A stretch of 64,000 nt of DNA from Bacillota bacterium (GCA_017445315.1 JAFSUI010000013.1:62001-126000), one strand, 5' to 3'; shown: positions 24,300-35,223, numbered from the stretch's first letter. The notes: generated by a model from the letters alone, not told the origin. Made by a program: numbers and translations.

Positions 24300-26990
24300 C
24301 TAATCCTTTAATTCGTACCAAGAATCACCTGTCTTTAGGTCGCAGACAAGGTCAACCTTAAGCTCCATAGCAGACTCCATGCATTCAATAAGGAGTTTAC
24401 TTACATACTCTTCTTCATCCTTTGGCGCATCGATTATAAGTTCATCGTGAACCTGAAGGATGAGTTTGGACATGAGTTTTTCATCTCTTAGCCTGTTATA
24501 TACCGATGCCATTGCAAGCTTAATTATGTCGGCAGCACTCCCTTGGATGGGACTATTCATCGCGAGCCTTTCTCCAAGGTTTCTGACCATCTTATTAGGT
24601 GCATTGATTTCAGGTATATATCTTCTACGTCCAAGAATCGTCTCTGTATATCCGTTTTCTTTGCAGGACTCCAATTGCATGTCCATATAGGCTTTTACGG
24701 CTTTATGCTTATCAAAATAATCGTTAATATAGCTTTCCGCATCCCACCTGGATATTCCAAGTTCCTCAGCGAGTCCAAAACCGCTCATTCCATATATCAC
24801 ACCAAAATTAACAGCCTTTGCCCTGCTTCTATCCAAGGAAGAAACCTCATCGTATGGGATTCCAAATACTCGGGACGCAGTCGCCCTATGTATATCAGCT
24901 CCCTTTTTAAAGTCCTGGATTAAGCCTTCGTCTCCGGAGAGATGTGCAAGCACTCTTAATTCTATCTGGGAATAGTCTGCACCAATCAGAATATGATCTT
25001 CGTCCCTTGGAACAAATGCCTTGCGGAGCTGCCTTCCGTATTCGTCGCGTACAGGAATATTCTGAAGATTAGGCTCGGTACATGAAATTCTTCCAGTCTG
25101 AGTAACCGTCTGCTGAAAATGCGCTCTTATCTTACCGTCAGATGCTATAAGAGGCTTAAGGCCATCAACATAAGTGCTCTTAAGCTTTGAAAGCGTACGG
25201 AACCTTAGAATCTTTTCTATTATCGGATGCTCGTCCTTTAGTTTTTCAAGTATATCCGCACTTGTGCTATATCCGCTCTTTGTTTTTTTGCCTGCGGGAA
25301 GTCCGAGTTTTTCAAAAAGTATGTCTCCGAGCTGCAAAGGAGAATTGATATTAAAATCCATCCCTGCAAGTTCGTGAATCTCTTTTGTAAGCTTTTCAAT
25401 TTCTACGCTCATTTCGTTGCCATAGAAATCAAGAGTGTCAGGATTTACGCTAAAGCCTTCCGCCTCCATCGCTGCCATCGCGCGAACCAGTGGAAGCTCA
25501 GCATCATAATAAACTTTTTCAAGCGAGCGCGCTTTTATTTCGCTTTCCTGAATTTCTTTTAAAGCGAATATGGAATTGAGAACGTCAAGACCATATTCAG
25601 CGAGCTTGGAATCCGAATTACCCAGAAGGTCCATCTGTCCGGATTCCTCCAATACGGTTTTTTGGTCCGGAATCTCATGGTGGAATTTTTCAAGCATCAA
25701 TACTTCTAATGTGTATTTTGATCTTGATGGCTCTATTATGTATTGAGCTATTTCGGTATCAAAGGAAACACCAAGCGTTTCACATCCGTTTCTCATCAGA
25801 GCATATAGCGACCTTATAAGGCCATGCCCGATTAAGAGATATTCTTTTTGGTTTAGCTTTTCTATGAAAGCGCTGACTATATCTTCTCTTGAAACAAAAT
25901 AGCATTTTTCACCCGAAATAAACGAAATACCATAAATCTCAGGCATGGATATATGACTGTCGTTTGAAAAGACATTAATTACAATTTCGCTTTCCAAATC
26001 AAGTTTTTGGATTTCTTCTACTGTGCCGATGCTTATAAGCTCGCTCACCTTTGGATTATATGAGGAAATGGTTTCCGCCTTTACCGCAGCGTTTCCCTTT
26101 TCTTCGTTTTTGGTAAAGCTCTGTCCTCCCGTAAGCTTCTTCAAGAATGAATTAAACTCAAGTCTGCTATATATATCAATTAACTTATCTTTATCAATAT
26201 CTCTTTTCTTGAGCGTATCCAGTTCAACATCAATCGGAACATCGGTAATTATCGTAGCAAGGCGCTTACTCATAAGGGCGAGCTGAGCGTTATCCTCTAC
26301 CTTTTCTCGCAGTTTTGGCGAATCTATTCCCTCGGTATTTTCAACAAGATTCTCCACAGAACCAAATTGTTTTAGAAGCTTTATTCCGGTCTTTTCACCG
26401 ACACCGGGAATCCCCGGGATATTATCGCTCTGATCTCCCATGAGTCCCTTTAAGTCAATGAACTGCGCGGGCGTGAGGCCATAGACTTCTTCCATCTTGT
26501 CGCTGTTATATATGTCAAATTCGGAAATGCCCTTCCTCGTTATAATTACCTTTGTGACATCAGTAGCAAGCTGAAGCGCATCTTTATCTCCCGTTATGAT
26601 AAATGGCTCAAGTCCATTTGCCTCACTTCTCCTGGCGATTGTTCCGATTATGTCATCGGCTTCAAAGCCTTCAAGTTCAAGATTAGGAATATGCATCGCA
26701 TCAAGTATTTCCTTCATGATTGGAAGCTGCATCGCAAGCTCTATAGGCATTTTTTGTCTTCCGGCCTTATAGTCTTTATATTCCTTATGCCTAAAGGTCG
26801 GCGCCTTAAGATCCCATGCAACCGCCATATATTCCGGTTCATAATCGTTTATAATCTTGGTGAGCATATTGATAAAACCATAGATACCCTGCGTATATGT
26901 TCCGTCAGATGTAATCATAGGTCTTTGCATAGCGTAATATGCTCGGTTTATTAAACTGTTTCCGTCAATAATTACAATGCGCTTACTCAT
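24300..26990 (-). CDS. polA: DNA polymerase I
   Basis: An 896-residue family A polymerase for Okazaki processing and repair. The N-terminal 5'-nuclease domain (about 1-290) has I-I-D-G-N-S-L-I-N-R-A-Y-Y, E-A-D-D-I-I-G-T and G-V-G-E-K-T-G. The central domain lacks the D-x-E pair of the proofreading site, so 3'-5' exonuclease is probably inactive, as in many Gram-positive PolA. The polymerase domain carries D-Y-S-Q-I-E-L-R-V-L-A-H (motif A), R-A-K-A-V-N-F-G-V-I-Y-G (motif B) and V-H-D-E (motif C). AAGGTGA precedes the ATG at 26990; 20 additional codons are open upstream. Confidence 0.96.
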   Translation of the reverse strand: MSKRIVIIDGNSLINRAYYAMQRPMITSDGTYTQGIYGFINMLTKIINDYEPEYMAVAWDLKAPTFRHKEYKDYKAGRQKMPIELAMQLPIMKEILDAMHIPNLELEGFEADDIIGTIARRSEANGLEPFIITGDKDALQLATDVTKVIITRKGISEFDIYNSDKMEEVYGLTPAQFIDLKGLMGDQSDNIPGIPGVGEKTGIKLLKQFGSVENLVENTEGIDSPKLREKVEDNAQLALMSKRLATIITDVPIDVELDTLKKRDIDKDKLIDIYSRLEFNSFLKKLTGGQSFTKNEEKGNAAVKAETISSYNPKVSELISIGTVEEIQKLDLESEIVINVFSNDSHISMPEIYGISFISGEKCYFVSREDIVSAFIEKLNQKEYLLIGHGLIRSLYALMRNGCETLGVSFDTEIAQYIIEPSRSKYTLEVLMLEKFHHEIPDQKTVLEESGQMDLLGNSDSKLAEYGLDVLNSIFALKEIQESEIKARSLEKVYYDAELPLVRAMAAMEAEGFSVNPDTLDFYGNEMSVEIEKLTKEIHELAGMDFNINSPLQLGDILFEKLGLPAGKKTKSGYSTSADILEKLKDEHPIIEKILRFRTLSKLKSTYVDGLKPLIASDGKIRAHFQQTVTQTGRISCTEPNLQNIPVRDEYGRQLRKAFVPRDEDHILIGADYSQIELRVLAHLSGDEGLIQDFKKGADIHRATASRVFGIPYDEVSSLDRSRAKAVNFGVIYGMSGFGLAEELGISRWDAESYINDYFDKHKAVKAYMDMQLESCKENGYTETILGRRRYIPEINAPNKMVRNLGERLAMNSPIQGSAADIIKLAMASVYNRLRDEKLMSKLILQVHDELIIDAPKDEEEYVSKLLIECMESAMELKVDLVCDLKTGDSWYELKD

Positions 26991-27003
26991 ACTCACCTTT
27001 TTC

Positions 27004-28371
27004 TTAAGATACAAATTCCTCGCCAACGAGGTCATAGTCAAATGCATCAACTACTATGACATCAACCATATCACCGCTTTTTAATTCCCTCTCAGATGTG
27101 AAGATTACACCGTTATCGATTTCCGGTGCATCATAAACGGTTCTTCCAATATAGCTTCCATCATCTTGGCTCTCGTCAACCAAAACCTTAAATACTTTTC
27201 CGATTTTTTCTTTGTTAAGTTCAAGAGAGATGTCCATTTGCCTGGTCATAATGCCATCAAGTCGTCTTTCTTTTATATCAGCTTCTACCTGATCTTCACG
27301 TTCACCGGCAGGCGTTTCTTCTTCCCTGGAATAAGCGAATACACCCAGCCTATCAAAACGAATATCCTCAACTAGGTTTACAAGATCCTCATAATCTTCT
27401 TCGGTTTCACCCGGGAAACCAACTATAAAGGTTGTTCTAATAGCAATATCAGGAATCTCTCTTCTTAGCTTTCCGATTACTTCTCTTATGGATTCATTTG
27501 TGGATTTTCTATTCATCTCATAAAGCACCTTGTTCGATGCGTGCTGAAGAGGAATATCGATATAATGACAAACCTTTTTGCTGTTTTTTATTACGCTAAT
27601 AAGTTCATCGGTAATCCTGTCGTCATAGCAATAGAGAAGTCTAATCCATTCAATTCCCGGTATTTCCTCTAGCTTTGTAAGAAGCTCCGGAAGCTTATAC
27701 TCTCCATAGATATCTCTTCCGTAATATGTTACATCTTGCGCAATTAAAACAATTTCCTTGCAACCTTTTTCCGAAAGAGATTTAGCTTCTTTCAGAATAT
27801 CTTCCATGCGCTTACTTCTGTAGTTACCTCTTATAGCAGGAATCACGCAATATGTGCATCTGTTATTGCAGCCTTCTGCGATTTTAATAGTTTCGGTATA
27901 TGGATTTTCACCGATTTTTCTGATAGTGCTTTCAAGATAATTTAAATCGCATGGATCAACAAAAATCTTTTTGGTGTGATTCTCAGATTCCGCTTTACTT
28001 TCATCATTTCCAATTGACAAAAGTATCTCGGGAAGCTTTGCATATTCGTTAACGCCTACAAATAAATCCGCCTCAGTCATCTCTTCGGCGAGTTCCTCGG
28101 CGTAGCGCTGCGCGAGGCAGCCGGAAACAACAAGCTTTGCGTCGGAACGCTTAAGCTCTGCCATCTCAAAAATCTTACTTATTGATTCTTTCTTTGCATC
28201 CTCAATGAATCCGCAAGTATTTACTATGATAAAATCGGCATCCTCCGGAGATTCTACTTCTATGAAGCCCGCATCATCAAGAACACCCATAGCAAATTGG
28301 CTGTCGTTTTGATTCTTCGGACAGCCAAGTGTTGAAATATGATATTTAAATGGTGACGCCTTGCTCTGCAT
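27004..28371 (-). CDS. rimO: ribosomal protein S12 methylthiotransferase RimO
   Basis: A 455-residue radical SAM enzyme that adds a methylthio group to the conserved aspartate of S12. The N-terminal domain holds three cluster cysteines (C17 in L-G-C-P-K-N, C53 in N-T-C-G-F, C85 in S-G-C-L-A-Q), the radical SAM domain has [10 protein letters not shown], and a TRAM domain ends the protein. The L-G-C-P-K-N motif and V-I-P-A-I-R-G favour RimO over MiaB. It overlaps ftsK by 26 bp with AAAGG four bases before the ATG. Confidence 0.95.
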   Translation of the reverse strand: MQSKASPFKYHISTLGCPKNQNDSQFAMGVLDDAGFIEVESPEDADFIIVNTCGFIEDAKKESISKIFEMAELKRSDAKLVVSGCLAQRYAEELAEEMTEADLFVGVNEYAKLPEILLSIGNDESKAESENHTKKIFVDPCDLNYLESTIRKIGENPYTETIKIAEGCNNRCTYCVIPAIRGNYRSKRMEDILKEAKSLSEKGCKEIVLIAQDVTYYGRDIYGEYKLPELLTKLEEIPGIEWIRLLYCYDDRITDELISVIKNSKKVCHYIDIPLQHASNKVLYEMNRKSTNESIREVIGKLRREIPDIAIRTTFIVGFPGETEEDYEDLVNLVEDIRFDRLGVFAYSREEETPAGEREDQVEADIKERRLDGIMTRQMDISLELNKEKIGKVFKVLVDESQDDGSYIGRTVYDAPEIDNGVIFTSERELKSGDMVDVIVVDAFDYDLVGEEFVS

Positions 28372-31189
28372 AATACCTTTCCTTGGTCAGAAGAACCTGA
28401 CGAGGTTTACTTCCATCCTGTGGTCCAATGATACCGGCGGCTTCCATCTGTTCAATAATATTTGCCGCACGGTTGTATCCAATTCTAAAATGCCTCTGAA
28501 TAAGCGATGTAGAAGCCTTTTCTTCAGCTACAACAAATGCGACAGCATCATCGTATAGCTCATCTCTTGAGTCACTACCTGTAGAGCTAGAAACATTTCC
28601 TCTCTCTACAACTTCATTGGCACCCGCATGATATGTCGGTACGATGGTCTGGTCTTCTACAAATTTGATTACGTTCTGTATTTCCTCATCGCTTATGAAG
28701 CATCCCTGAACTCTTATTGAAGTGCCTTCTCCTAGCGGATGATAGAGCATATCGCCCTTACCAACGAGCTTTTCTGCACCGGACTTATCAAGAATAGTCT
28801 TGGAGTCGTGCTGAGAAGGAACGGCAAAAGCAATTCTTGAAGGAATATTATTCTTGATTACACCCGTTATTACATCTACAGAAGGTCTCTGCGTTGCAAC
28901 GATAAGGTGCATTCCTGCCGCTCTTGCGAGCTGTGCGATTCTCTGAATGGATTCCTCTACCTGTGACGGAGCCGCAAGCATAAGGTCGGCGAGCTCGTCA
29001 ATTATTATTACGATCTGCGGAAGCTTATCAAGTTTTTCTTCTTCAATACCTTCCGCTCTTGAATCGTATTCATCCTTACTGTTCTTTCTTCTCTGAATCT
29101 CTGCCTCTACATAGTCGTTATATCCTTCTATATCGCGAACTCTTGCATCGGCAAATCTCTTATATCTTTCCGTCATCTCGCTTACTGCCCAGTTTAGAGC
29201 CGCTGCAGCCTTCGTTGCATCGGTTACGACAGGTATGAGAAGATGTGGAATATTTGCATAGTTTCCAAGTTCAACAACCTTTGGATCTATAAGAATGAGT
29301 TTAACTTCTTCAGGATCTGCTTTATACAAAATGCTTGTGATGATTGAGTTAATGCATACGCTCTTTCCGGAACCTGTGGAACCGGCGATAAGAAGATGCG
29401 GCATGCTCTTTAGATCCGCAACAATCGCCTTACCCGCAATATCTCTTCCGACTGCAAATGTGATTTTTGATTTTGATTGTTTGAACTCCCTACTCTCTAT
29501 GATTTCCCTTAGGGTTACCATATTGACGCTTTCGTTTTCAACTTCGATTCCGACTGCAGCTTTACCCGGAATCGGAGCTTCGATTCTTATGCTCTTGGCC
29601 TCAAGATTAAGAGCGATGTCGTTGGCTAGGTTTGTAATCTTGCTAACCTTTACGCCGGCGCTTGGCTGAATCTCATAACGGGTTACTGCAGGTCCCTGAG
29701 TAACTTCAACTACACGCGCATCTACATTAAAGTTTCTGAGCGTATCCTCAAGAGTCTGCGCTCTGGCCTGGAGCTGAGCGTTAAGTGCGTTTGCGTCATT
29801 TGATCTTGTTACGGTCTTAAGAAGATCGATTGGCGGTTTTTTGTATTTGGCAGATTTTCTAACCTTGGTGAAATCGCTCTTTTGAAGAGTTGCTTTCTTT
29901 GCTTCGTCATTTGAAATCTTGGCTACGTTTTCGTGTGCCGGATCCTCATTTGGCTTATATGTTGATACAGCAACCTCTTTTCTTTCGACTTCCTTTTCTG
30001 TCTTTCTTAATTGATTTTCTTCTGTGATGGTGATGGCACTCTTTGAATAATCGTCTCTGGATTCATTCATGAGTCTCTCTACATCAGCATCCGCCGCGGT
30101 TCTAATGGTCGGCGAAGCCTTTTTAACGAGAGAGCTTGCGGCAGCCGTTGCTTCCTTTGCTGCGCTCGTAACGCGATTGGCATTATGCGGAAGGTCAAGA
30201 TCTGTATCGTATCCTAGACCATAGCCCTTCGGCGTAACCCTTTGGTCCTCAATACCAAAGCTTCTTCCGTCCTGGATAGGCGTAGCATCAACCGGCTCCG
30301 TCTCCTCGGATTTTTCAAAGCTCTCGTCATCATTCATGATATTTATTATAGCCTTTGTTCTTGACTGCTGAGTCTCCTGTCTCTTAAAGAATGAGAATTG
30401 CGAAGTCTCCTGAGCATGAGGAAGAGGCTTTATATCTCTTCCCTGTATATCCATCTCAAGTTGCTCTTGCTTTGCCAATTCTTCCTGCTTAAGGGCTCTC
30501 TTCATCTCACGCTTCTCAAGGCGATCTCTTCTCTTTTCCTTCAGTGCTTCAATCCCTCTTGAAATCGGCGTGTTTATAATCAGGAGAAGGCAAACAAGTA
30601 TAACAGCTGCTGCTATGCTGTATAAGCCGACCTTTCCCGTGTATTTTACAAGCGCCATGGAAAAGAGCATTCCAAATAGTCCGCCGCCCTTCAGCTCTAT
30701 GCCTTGCTGATAGAACTCCTTAAAATTAAAATATATATTTTCCGGTGAGATGAAACGACCGGAGTTTATGATGCAGATCATGAGAAGCATAACCGTGGCA
30801 AGCACAACGGATAGCCCAGAAACGCTTACTGTCTTTCCGAGAAGAAGCAGTATTCCGAAAATAATCAAATAGAAAGGTAGCACTAGGCCTATAAGACCTA
30901 ATGTACCTTTTAGAAAATCTCCGATAATGTTTCCAAGCTGGCCTGCCGCATTGAATTTGACTGCGGCAAAGAGAAAAATACCTAGCACTATAAAGATTAT
31001 TCCCCAGATGTTATCTATAACACCGCGGTCTCTACTATGCTTTTGCTTAATCTCTTCTCCCTTGTCGATAGACTTCTTTTCAGCCGCACTTTTGGTAGTT
31101 GAGGTTTTAGATCTACTTGAAGTTGTAGCATCTGCCTTCTTTGAGCTTGTCTTTTTTGTGGTGCTCGTTTTCTTATTCTGTGTAGCCAA
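28346..31189 (-). CDS. ftsK: DNA translocase FtsK/SpoIIIE
   Basis: A 947-residue translocase that pumps DNA at division or into the forespore. A Lys/Ser/Thr-rich start (1-55) is followed by about four membrane helices (60-205), a charged linker (210-430), the alpha/beta motor with [13 protein letters not shown] and the Walker [10 protein letters not shown], and a C-terminal winged-helix gamma domain that reads KOPS/SRS. The start is a TTG at 31189 with AAAAGGGG five bases upstream. It is 31 bp downstream of asd. Whether the organism sporulates cannot be told from this gene. Confidence 0.95.
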   Translation of the reverse strand: MATQNKKTSTTKKTSSKKADATTSSRSKTSTTKSAAEKKSIDKGEEIKQKHSRDRGVIDNIWGIIFIVLGIFLFAAVKFNAAGQLGNIIGDFLKGTLGLIGLVLPFYLIIFGILLLLGKTVSVSGLSVVLATVMLLMICIINSGRFISPENIYFNFKEFYQQGIELKGGGLFGMLFSMALVKYTGKVGLYSIAAAVILVCLLLIINTPISRGIEALKEKRRDRLEKREMKRALKQEELAKQEQLEMDIQGRDIKPLPHAQETSQFSFFKRQETQQSRTKAIINIMNDDESFEKSEETEPVDATPIQDGRSFGIEDQRVTPKGYGLGYDTDLDLPHNANRVTSAAKEATAAASSLVKKASPTIRTAADADVERLMNESRDDYSKSAITITEENQLRKTEKEVERKEVAVSTYKPNEDPAHENVAKISNDEAKKATLQKSDFTKVRKSAKYKKPPIDLLKTVTRSNDANALNAQLQARAQTLEDTLRNFNVDARVVEVTQGPAVTRYEIQPSAGVKVSKITNLANDIALNLEAKSIRIEAPIPGKAAVGIEVENESVNMVTLREIIESREFKQSKSKITFAVGRDIAGKAIVADLKSMPHLLIAGSTGSGKSVCINSIITSILYKADPEEVKLILIDPKVVELGNYANIPHLLIPVVTDATKAAAALNWAVSEMTERYKRFADARVRDIEGYNDYVEAEIQRRKNSKDEYDSRAEGIEEEKLDKLPQIVIIIDELADLMLAAPSQVEESIQRIAQLARAAGMHLIVATQRPSVDVITGVIKNNIPSRIAFAVPSQHDSKTILDKSGAEKLVGKGDMLYHPLGEGTSIRVQGCFISDEEIQNVIKFVEDQTIVPTYHAGANEVVERGNVSSSTGSDSRDELYDDAVAFVVAEEKASTSLIQRHFRIGYNRAANIIEQMEAAGIIGPQDGSKPRQVLLTKERYYAEQGVTI

Positions 31190-31220
31190 TTTTTACCCCT
31201 TTTCGTTATCTATGGATAAC

Positions 31221-32321
31221 TTATTCTTTTGAATTAATATATCCCAATTCTACCAAAGCCTCCGCGCTCAGAACGCCACCCCCCGCGGCTCCTCTTACGG
31301 TATTATGCGAAAGCCCGATGAATTTGAAATCAAATACCTTGTCTTCCCTGATTCTTCCTACTGAAACGCCATATCCGTTTTCGTAATATACATCTTCCAA
31401 AACCTGAGGTCTATTATCCTCCTCACAGTACTGGATAAATGGCTTTGGTGCGCTCGGTAAGTCGTGTTCCTGCGGGAAGCCCTTGAATGTGCGAAGCTTT
31501 TCTATGAGTTCTTCCTTGGTCGGTTTCTTTTTAAACTTCACAAATCCCGCTGCCGTATGTCCGTAAAGCACAGGAACTCTTACGCACTGTGCTGTGATTC
31601 TGATATTATCGGCATTCTTAATTTGCCCGTTTTCAACCTTACCGAGAATCCTTAGCGGCTCATCTTCGCTCTTTTCTTCCTCGCCGCCGATATACGGAAT
31701 AATATTTCCTACCATCTCCGGCCAGTCCGAAAAGTTCTTTCCTGCTCCCGATATGGCCTGATATGTCGATACGGCCACCTCGTATGGTTCAAAATCCTTC
31801 CAGGCATATAGCGCCGGAACATAGCACTGGATTGAGCAGTTCGGTTTAACGGCGATAAATCCGCGCTTTGTGCCGAGTCTCTTCTTCTGTGCCTCTATTA
31901 CCTCGTAATGTTCGGCATTTATTTCCGGAACAACCATAGGAACGTCCGGCGTCCATCTATGTGCACTGTTGTTTGAAACAACAGGTGTTTCTGTCTTTGC
32001 ATAAGCTTCTTCGATTTCCTTGATCTCGTCATTGCTCATTTCTACACAGCTAAAGAGGAAATCTACTTCTGAGGATACTTCCTGGATATCAGATACATCC
32101 TTTACGACAATATCCTTTACGCTTTCGGGAATTGGTTCTCCCTCCAGTTTCCAGCGATCCGAAACTGCATCCTCGTAGCGCTTTCCTGCGCTTCTGGAGC
32201 TTGCAGCAATGGTAGTTACTTGAAACCATGGATGGTTCTCTAATAGAACCACAAACCTCTGTCCAACCATACCCGTTCCGCCAAGAATTCCGACTCTTAA
32301 TTTTTTCTCTAGTTCTCTCAT
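31221..32321 (-). CDS. asd: aspartate-semialdehyde dehydrogenase
   Basis: A 366-residue dehydrogenase reducing aspartyl phosphate to the semialdehyde, the branch point to lysine/diaminopimelate, threonine and methionine. NADP-binding G-I-L-G-G-T-G-M-V-G-Q-R is at the start, the nucleophile is in K-P-N-C-S-I-Q, and H-T-A-A-G-F and G-L-S-H-N-T-V-R-G-A-A-G-G follow. The S-I-Q form and overall sequence belong to the archaeal/fungal-like branch, which also occurs in Clostridia. The start at 32321 has AAGG nine bases upstream; an ATG at 32330 abuts the same site too closely. It has its own strong promoter. Confidence 0.95.
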   Translation of the reverse strand: MRELEKKLRVGILGGTGMVGQRFVVLLENHPWFQVTTIAASSRSAGKRYEDAVSDRWKLEGEPIPESVKDIVVKDVSDIQEVSSEVDFLFSCVEMSNDEIKEIEEAYAKTETPVVSNNSAHRWTPDVPMVVPEINAEHYEVIEAQKKRLGTKRGFIAVKPNCSIQCYVPALYAWKDFEPYEVAVSTYQAISGAGKNFSDWPEMVGNIIPYIGGEEEKSEDEPLRILGKVENGQIKNADNIRITAQCVRVPVLYGHTAAGFVKFKKKPTKEELIEKLRTFKGFPQEHDLPSAPKPFIQYCEEDNRPQVLEDVYYENGYGVSVGRIREDKVFDFKFIGLSHNTVRGAAGGGVLSAEALVELGYINSKE

Positions 32322-32404
32322 AAATGTCATCCTTCTTTCTATTTTTATTTTGTTTTAATCTATTTGCATATATATAAGATGTAATTTTACGCAATAGATA
32401 GTAT

Positions 32405-32433
32405 ATTTTATCACTAAAACACTTGAATTTCAA
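32405..32433 (-). promoter_or_regulatory. predicted sigma-A promoter of asd-ftsK-rimO-polA operon
   Basis: TTGAAA (32433-32428) and an extended -10 TGA-TAAAAT (hexamer 32410-32405) with 17-bp spacing, immediately downstream of the rpmF terminator. The implied leader is about 77 bases before the asd ATG and shows no riboswitch-like structure that I can recognise. Confidence 0.7.
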
Positions 32434-32473
32434 TAGTTTTTCGCCTTTTCAGGCGCATATCCAAGCGAAAAAA

Positions 32474-32495
32474 GCGGTTCCCTTCTGGGAACCGC
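32474..32495 (-). terminator. Rho-independent terminator after rpmF
   Basis: Nine perfect base pairs (GCGGTTCCC / GGGAACCGC) with a TTCT loop, followed on the minus strand by six T residues. It ends the rpmF transcript 27 bp past the stop. Confidence 0.93.
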
Positions 32496-32522
32496 CATTC
32501 ACTTCGTAAAACGAATTTACTC

Positions 32523-32705
32523 TTATGCTTCTGTTTCTACGACTTCCTTGCCATCGTAGTAATTGCAATTCGGGCAAACCCTATGCGGAAGCTTAGGCTG
32601 ATGGCACTGCGGACAAATTGAAAGTCCTGGAAGAGCCTTCTTCATATTAGCGCTCTTTCTGCTGCTTGTTTTAGCCTTTGATGTTTTCCTTTTTGGAACT
32701 GCCAT
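32523..32705 (-). CDS. rpmF: large ribosomal subunit protein L32
   Basis: A 60-residue ribosomal protein with the basic N-terminus M-A-V-P-K-R-K-T-S and a zinc ribbon of two CxxC pairs (C31, C34, C44, C47), the zinc-dependent C+ form. GAGGAGG lies close upstream. It has a near-consensus promoter and a strong terminator, so it can be made as a single-gene transcript. The DUF177 (YceD) gene that usually precedes rpmF is absent here. Confidence 0.97.
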   Translation of the reverse strand: MAVPKRKTSKAKTSSRKSANMKKALPGLSICPQCHQPKLPHRVCPNCNYYDGKEVVETEA

Positions 32706-32737
32706 TTCTACACCTCCTCATTACGAAATTATGTCAG

Positions 32738-32753
32738 CGCAAGATAACTTGCG
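32738..32753 (-). other. small hairpin in rpmF leader
   Basis: A 6-bp stem (CGCAAG / CTTGCG) with a 4-base loop in the predicted 5' untranslated region of rpmF. It might be a site for regulation by ribosomal protein or just a stabilising element; nothing more can be said. Confidence 0.3.
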
Positions 32754-32774
32754 AACTTATGCGACAACCTCTAA

Positions 32775-32803
32775 AGTATAATCGCTAAAAACCTGCCTGT
32801 CAA
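32775..32803 (-). promoter_or_regulatory. predicted strong sigma-A promoter of rpmF
   Basis: A perfect TTGACA (32803-32798), a 17-bp spacer and TATACT (32780-32775) on the minus strand, between the ackA stop and rpmF. It is the best promoter match in the window, as expected for a ribosomal protein gene. Confidence 0.8.
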
Positions 32804-32816
32804 CAGGGAAATCAAC

Positions 32817-34010
32817 CTATTTTGCAAGGTTGAATGTATCTCTTGCAATCATGAGTTCCTCATTTGTAGGAATCAGGAGAAGCGAAACCTTTGAATCGTC
32901 GGTATTGATTACGGTTTCCTGTCCTCTAACTTTATTCTTTATCGGATCTAGCTTGATTCCAAGGTTTTCAAGGTCTGAACAGATGATTTCTCTCATGGAT
33001 ATATCGTTTTCACCTACGCCTGCAGTGAAGATTATGGCATCAACACCATTCATCTCTGCAATATAAGCTCCGATATAATGCTTTACTCTATGAGCAAACA
33101 TTCTGAGAGCAAGAGCTGCTCTTTCATTTCCTTCTTCAACAGCGGCCTCAAGATCTCTGAAATCGCTGGAAACGCCGGAAACACCGAGAACTCCTGACTT
33201 CTTGTTGAGGATATTGTTAGCCTCTCCAAGTGGGAGATTTTCCTTTTCTCTGATATATGTTACGATCGCAGGATCTATATCGCCGGAACGTGTACCCATT
33301 ACGAGACCTTCAAGCGGTGTGAATCCCATGGATGTATCAACAACCTTGCCATTTTTGATAGCTGTTACGGAAGCACCGTTTCCAAGGTGGCATGTTATGA
33401 GCTTAAGATCGGAAAGGCTCTTTCCGAGCATAGCAGAAGCTCTCTCAGAAACATATTTATGGGATGTTCCGTGGAATCCGTATCTTCTGATCTTATATTT
33501 TTCATAGTATTCATACGGAATAGCATATATATATGATTCAGCCGGCATTGTCTGATGGAATGCTGTATCAAATACTGCAACCATCGGAGTTGATGGCATA
33601 AGTTCTCTGCAAGCCGCAATACCGAGAAGGTTTGGCGGATTGTGAAGAGGTGCAAGTTCTACGCACTCTTCAAGAGCCTTGATTACGGTATCGTCAATCA
33701 ATACCGATTCAGCATACATTTCTCCGGCATGAACAACTCTGTGTCCAACAGCACCGATTTCTGCCATATCGGAAACAACGCCATGTGCAGGATCCTGAAT
33801 TGCTGCAAGAACCTGAGCGATTGCGTCCTTATGATCCTTCATCGGAACTTCGTTTACAACCTTGTCTTCGCCTGTCTTTGTGTGATTGATTACGGAACCA
33901 TCCATTCCGATTCTTTCTACCAATCCCTTTGCGAGAACGGATTCATCAGTCATGTCCAACACTTGATACTTAAGCGAAGAACTACCGCAGTTGATAACCA
34001 ATACTTTCAT
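32817..34010 (-). CDS. ackA: acetate kinase
   Basis: A 397-residue kinase that interconverts acetyl phosphate plus ADP with acetate plus ATP, the ATP-yielding step of acetate fermentation. It starts [13 protein letters not shown] (ASKHA phosphate motif), and has [27 protein letters not shown] and [13 protein letters not shown] is five bases before the ATG at 34010. No pta gene is next to it. Upstream is tmcAL, whose product also consumes acetate. Confidence 0.97.
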   Translation of the reverse strand: MKVLVINCGSSSLKYQVLDMTDESVLAKGLVERIGMDGSVINHTKTGEDKVVNEVPMKDHKDAIAQVLAAIQDPAHGVVSDMAEIGAVGHRVVHAGEMYAESVLIDDTVIKALEECVELAPLHNPPNLLGIAACRELMPSTPMVAVFDTAFHQTMPAESYIYAIPYEYYEKYKIRRYGFHGTSHKYVSERASAMLGKSLSDLKLITCHLGNGASVTAIKNGKVVDTSMGFTPLEGLVMGTRSGDIDPAIVTYIREKENLPLGEANNILNKKSGVLGVSGVSSDFRDLEAAVEEGNERAALALRMFAHRVKHYIGAYIAEMNGVDAIIFTAGVGENDISMREIICSDLENLGIKLDPIKNKVRGQETVINTDDSKVSLLLIPTNEELMIARDTFNLAK

Positions 34011-34039
34011 ATTATCCTCCATAACTCTTATGAAAACCA

Positions 34040-34069
34040 ATTATATAAGCAATACCAATAATATAACAA
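34040..34069 (-). promoter_or_regulatory. predicted promoter of ackA
   Basis: A perfect -10 TATAAT (34045-34040) with TTGTTA (34069-34064) 18 bp upstream, in the 67-bp gap between tmcAL and ackA. The -35 match is moderate. Confidence 0.5.
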
Positions 34070-34077
34070 AAATCGCT

Positions 34078-35223
34078 CTAAATCAAGGATTCACGAGTGA
34101 GATATACGGGTTTTCTGACATAATCGCTGAGCCTGTACATATCGGTTCCCTGAATAATATTATATATATCCCTGGCCCTTATCGTTACATCTATAGAATA
34201 TTTTAAAGTTGCGTTTCCTTCAAGCCTTGCGGGGCTCTCTATTACAGGAATTTCAGGCTCCGAATCGTGAATATTTCTTAATATAGAAGCGCCCTTTTCA
34301 TCAAAAGCAAGCGGTCTTACATATAAACCCTGGCCCTTCGTAAGCTGCACGTTTCTATTCATTCCAAGGACCATCTGAGCAATCAGCCTACTGATTCTCG
34401 TATAGGTATATCTCTTGGACTTAACGCGACCTATCAAATCATCAAGGGAAGCTGCATATCTTACTTCTTGTTTTAGCTTATTTCCGAGACCTTCACCGGC
34501 GGATGGTACACTTTCCAGTTCCTCCACGCTTTTTTCCAAAATCAAGGATCTCGCTATCGCAAAATATGCCCCCTCTAATGTTTCTAGCCTGACCTTATCC
34601 TCCGGATTCTTCAGCATCTCTTCTCTTACCTTGCTTGCAGAAACTATATGACTATCTCCGATCCTCTTTACGACAAGAGGAACCATATATGAATCCAGTT
34701 TCTTCATGGCCTTTAGATATTCTATTCCGAGGATGTCGTTTGATGAGAATAGCGGCGTAAGGTCAATATCAGGGTCCAGCCTTCTTACAGCTGCTTCTCT
34801 GGCCTCGGGATAAGATATCCCCTCTTCCATCAGAATTTCAATTAAGTCCCTTCTCGGTCCCTCTACCTCAAGCACGAGATCTGCTATTTTTGATATAAGT
34901 TCTTCGTCTCCTGACTCCGAACCAAAGGCAATATAGTCGCAGCCGATATCGTTTAGAAGCTTTACTCCTGCGTGAGCAAAATCCCCCGCATGACTAACCG
35001 CATATACCTGTGGGAGCTCAAGCACAAGGTTTATTCCGCCACGCACGGCATCCTCTGCCCTTTTCCACTTATCAAAAACAGCGGGTGTTCCCCGCTGTGT
35101 AAAATCTCCGCTCATTACGGACACCAACAAGTCCGCAGAGCTCATTTTCTTTGCGGAACTTATCAGATATTCATGGCCTCGGTGAAAAGGGTTGTACTCC
35201 CCGATTATACCGACTAGACTCAT
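34078..35223 (-). CDS. tmcAL: tRNA(Met) cytidine acetate ligase TmcAL (YlbM family)
   Basis: A 381-residue nucleotidyltransferase-fold enzyme (DUF795/YlbM). TmcAL activates acetate with ATP and transfers it to C34 of elongator tRNA-Met, forming N4-acetylcytidine. The opening G-I-I-G-E-Y-N-P-F-H-R-G-H has the HxGH motif, followed by V-S-V-M-S-G-D-F-T-Q-R-G-T-P-A and F-G-S-E-S-G, all family hallmarks. The start overlaps the upstream gene stop by 4 bp (ATGA) and the Shine-Dalgarno (GAGGAAG) is 12 bases away, so coupling is likely. It directly precedes ackA. Confidence 0.93.
   Translation of the reverse strand: MSLVGIIGEYNPFHRGHEYLISSAKKMSSADLLVSVMSGDFTQRGTPAVFDKWKRAEDAVRGGINLVLELPQVYAVSHAGDFAHAGVKLLNDIGCDYIAFGSESGDEELISKIADLVLEVEGPRRDLIEILMEEGISYPEAREAAVRRLDPDIDLTPLFSSNDILGIEYLKAMKKLDSYMVPLVVKRIGDSHIVSASKVREEMLKNPEDKVRLETLEGAYFAIARSLILEKSVEELESVPSAGEGLGNKLKQEVRYAASLDDLIGRVKSKRYTYTRISRLIAQMVLGMNRNVQLTKGQGLYVRPLAFDEKGASILRNIHDSEPEIPVIESPARLEGNATLKYSIDVTIRARDIYNIIQGTDMYRLSDYVRKPVYLTRESLI

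Noticed and set aside
32322..32404. Lysine riboswitch upstream of asd
   Set aside because: The predicted leader is only about 77 bases and shows none of the long five-helix structure of that riboswitch.
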